Source: an uncultured Solirubrobacter sp. (GTDB lineage Bacteria; Actinomycetota; Thermoleophilia; Solirubrobacterales; Solirubrobacteraceae). From it: a stretch of 5,809 nt of DNA. Each line of letters opens with the position of its first letter. Positions within the stretch are counted from its first letter, which is position 1. A program made the translations under genes and the position numbers. The DNA is taken from assembly GCA_937871635.1 (NCBI GenBank), contig CALMNS010000605.1:1-5809 (forward strand). Direction: 5' to 3'. The notes beneath the pieces were generated by a model. The model was not told the origin of the DNA and did not search any database. It saw only the letters and a list, made by a program, of their open reading frames with translations. Positions 4,892 to 5,809 of the stretch are shown here, one piece after another.

Positions 4892-5809
4892 CCGTCGCCC
4901 GGCTGTCGGGCTTCGGCACGACGATCTTCGCCGAGATGACCCAGCTCGCCCAGCGCACGGGCGCGATCAACCTCGGCCAGGGCTTCCCGGACGAGGACGG
5001 GCCCGCGGAGGTCGTCGAAGCGGCGGTGAGGGCGGCGCGGGCCGGCCACAACCAGTACGCGCCGGCGCGCGGGGTGCCCGAGCTGCGCTCGGCGATCGCC
5101 GAGCACCAGGCCCGCCACTACGGCCTCGAGGTCGACCCCGAGACGGGCGTGCTCGTCACCTTCGGCGCCACGGAGGCGATGGGCGCCGCCCTCCTCGGGC
5201 TCTGCGAGCCCGAGGACGAGGTCATCCTCCTCGAGCCCTACTACGACGCCTACGCGGCCCAGGTCGCGCTGGCCGGGGCCACCCGCCGGGTGGTGACCCT
5301 GCGCCCGCCGGACTTCGCCCTGGATCCCGACGCGCTGCGCGCGGCGGTGACCCCGCGGACGCGGGTGATCGTCGTCAACTCGCCGCACAACCCGACGGGC
5401 CGCGTCCTCGCCCGCGAGGAGCTCGCCGCGCTCGCCGAGGTCTGCCTCGAGCACGACCTGATCGCCCTGACCGACGAGGTCTACGAGCACCTCACCTTCG
5501 ACGGGGCCGAGCACGTCCCGCTGGCCACCCTTCCGGGCATGGCCGAGCGGACGCTGACGATCTCCTCGCTGGGCAAGTCGTTCTCGCTGACGGGCTGGAA
5601 GACGGGGTGGCTGAGCGGGCCGCCCGCGCTCGTCGACGCGGCGGCCACCGCCAAGCAGTTCCTCTCCTTCGCGGGCGGGACGCCCTTCCAGCACGCCGCC
5701 GCCCACGCCCTGCGCCACGAGATGGCGGCCGTCGGCGCCCTGCGGTCCGCCCTCGAGGCCAAGCGCGACCGGCTCTGCGACGGCCTCGCCGCCGCCGGTG
5801 GTGAAGAAG
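4888..5809 (+). CDS. PLP-dependent class I aminotransferase, DapC/YbdL/kynurenine-aminotransferase type (3' end outside window)
   Basis: The first 307 codons of an enzyme normally of about 390 aa; the frame is open to the window end. It transfers an amino group from an amino acid to a 2-oxo acid using pyridoxal phosphate in the cytoplasm. INLGQGFPDEDGP (27-39) and the preceding TTIFAEMTQLA are typical of the YbdL methionine aminotransferase, kynurenine aminotransferase and mycobacterial DapC (succinyldiaminopimelate aminotransferase) group. Other motifs are FGATEAMGAALLG (cofactor phosphate loop), NSPHNPTG (N168 contacts PLP), TDEVYEHL (D196 with the pyridine N, Y199), and SSLGKSFSLTGWKTGW with K230 as the Schiff-base lysine. 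The C-terminal substrate-binding Arg lies beyond the window. The overall wording is closest, from memory, to actinobacterial DapC, which would place it in lysine/diaminopimelate synthesis, but substrate cannot be set from motifs. Its ATG overlaps the stop of the small membrane protein (ATGA). Confidence 0.9.
   Translation, partial: MTVARLSGFGTTIFAEMTQLAQRTGAINLGQGFPDEDGPAEVVEAAVRAARAGHNQYAPARGVPELRSAIAEHQARHYGLEVDPETGVLVTFGATEAMGAALLGLCEPEDEVILLEPYYDAYAAQVALAGATRRVVTLRPPDFALDPDALRAAVTPRTRVIVVNSPHNPTGRVLAREELAALAEVCLEHDLIALTDEVYEHLTFDGAEHVPLATLPGMAERTLTISSLGKSFSLTGWKTGWLSGPPALVDAAATAKQFLSFAGGTPFQHAAAHALRHEMAAVGALRSALEAKRDRLCDGLAAAGGEE

Noticed and set aside
4150..5718. Minus-strand extension of the rhomboid frame, giving 717 aa
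   Set aside because: The upstream part is antisense to the lipoprotein, small membrane protein and aminotransferase genes. It is Arg/Gly/Asp/Glu-rich without motifs, as expected for shadows in very high-GC DNA.

Overview
This is a very GC-rich (roughly 70% or more), densely coding window with strongly G/C-ending codons, ATG/GTG starts, few Shine-Dalgarno sites and almost no intergenic space. This fits a high-GC actinobacterium. A Thermoleophilia/Solirubrobacterales-like host is my guess from the protein styles and is not proven.

Layout from left to right: (1) the C-terminal end of a putative zinc metallopeptidase with an HELAH motif (2-271, +); (2) a polytopic GT-C-type membrane glycosyltransferase with ALG10/DIE2-like motifs (282-1736, +), whose open frame runs about 136 nt into the next gene; (3) a long, VLCAD-type acyl-CoA dehydrogenase of 656 aa (1601-3571, +). 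This gene appears to have its own promoter, with a TetR-operator-like dyad between the -35 and -10 elements and an ATG placed as expected for a leaderless transcript; (4) a compact rhomboid intramembrane protease (3565-4149, -), convergent with the dehydrogenase and overlapping it by 7 nt, with a perfect 13-bp GC hairpin in its 3' coding end; (5) a divergently transcribed small lipoprotein (4192-4680, +) separated from the rhomboid gene by only 42 bp; (6) a 60-aa two-helix membrane protein (4709-4891, +); (7) a PLP-dependent class I aminotransferase of the DapC/YbdL/kynurenine-aminotransferase type (4888 to window end, +), coupled to the small membrane protein by an ATGA overlap and cut by the window edge.

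The genes do not form one obvious pathway. The likely transcription units are: metallopeptidase plus glycosyltransferase; acyl-CoA dehydrogenase alone, probably fatty-acid regulated; rhomboid alone on the minus strand; and lipoprotein, small membrane protein and aminotransferase. I found no RNA gene, insertion sequence, CRISPR array, attachment site or phage signal, and no convincing new multi-gene system. The most interesting points are the operator/leaderless promoter architecture before the dehydrogenase, the ALG10-like bacterial GT-C, the convergent overlap with a coding-sequence hairpin, and the tiny membrane protein coupled to the aminotransferase.
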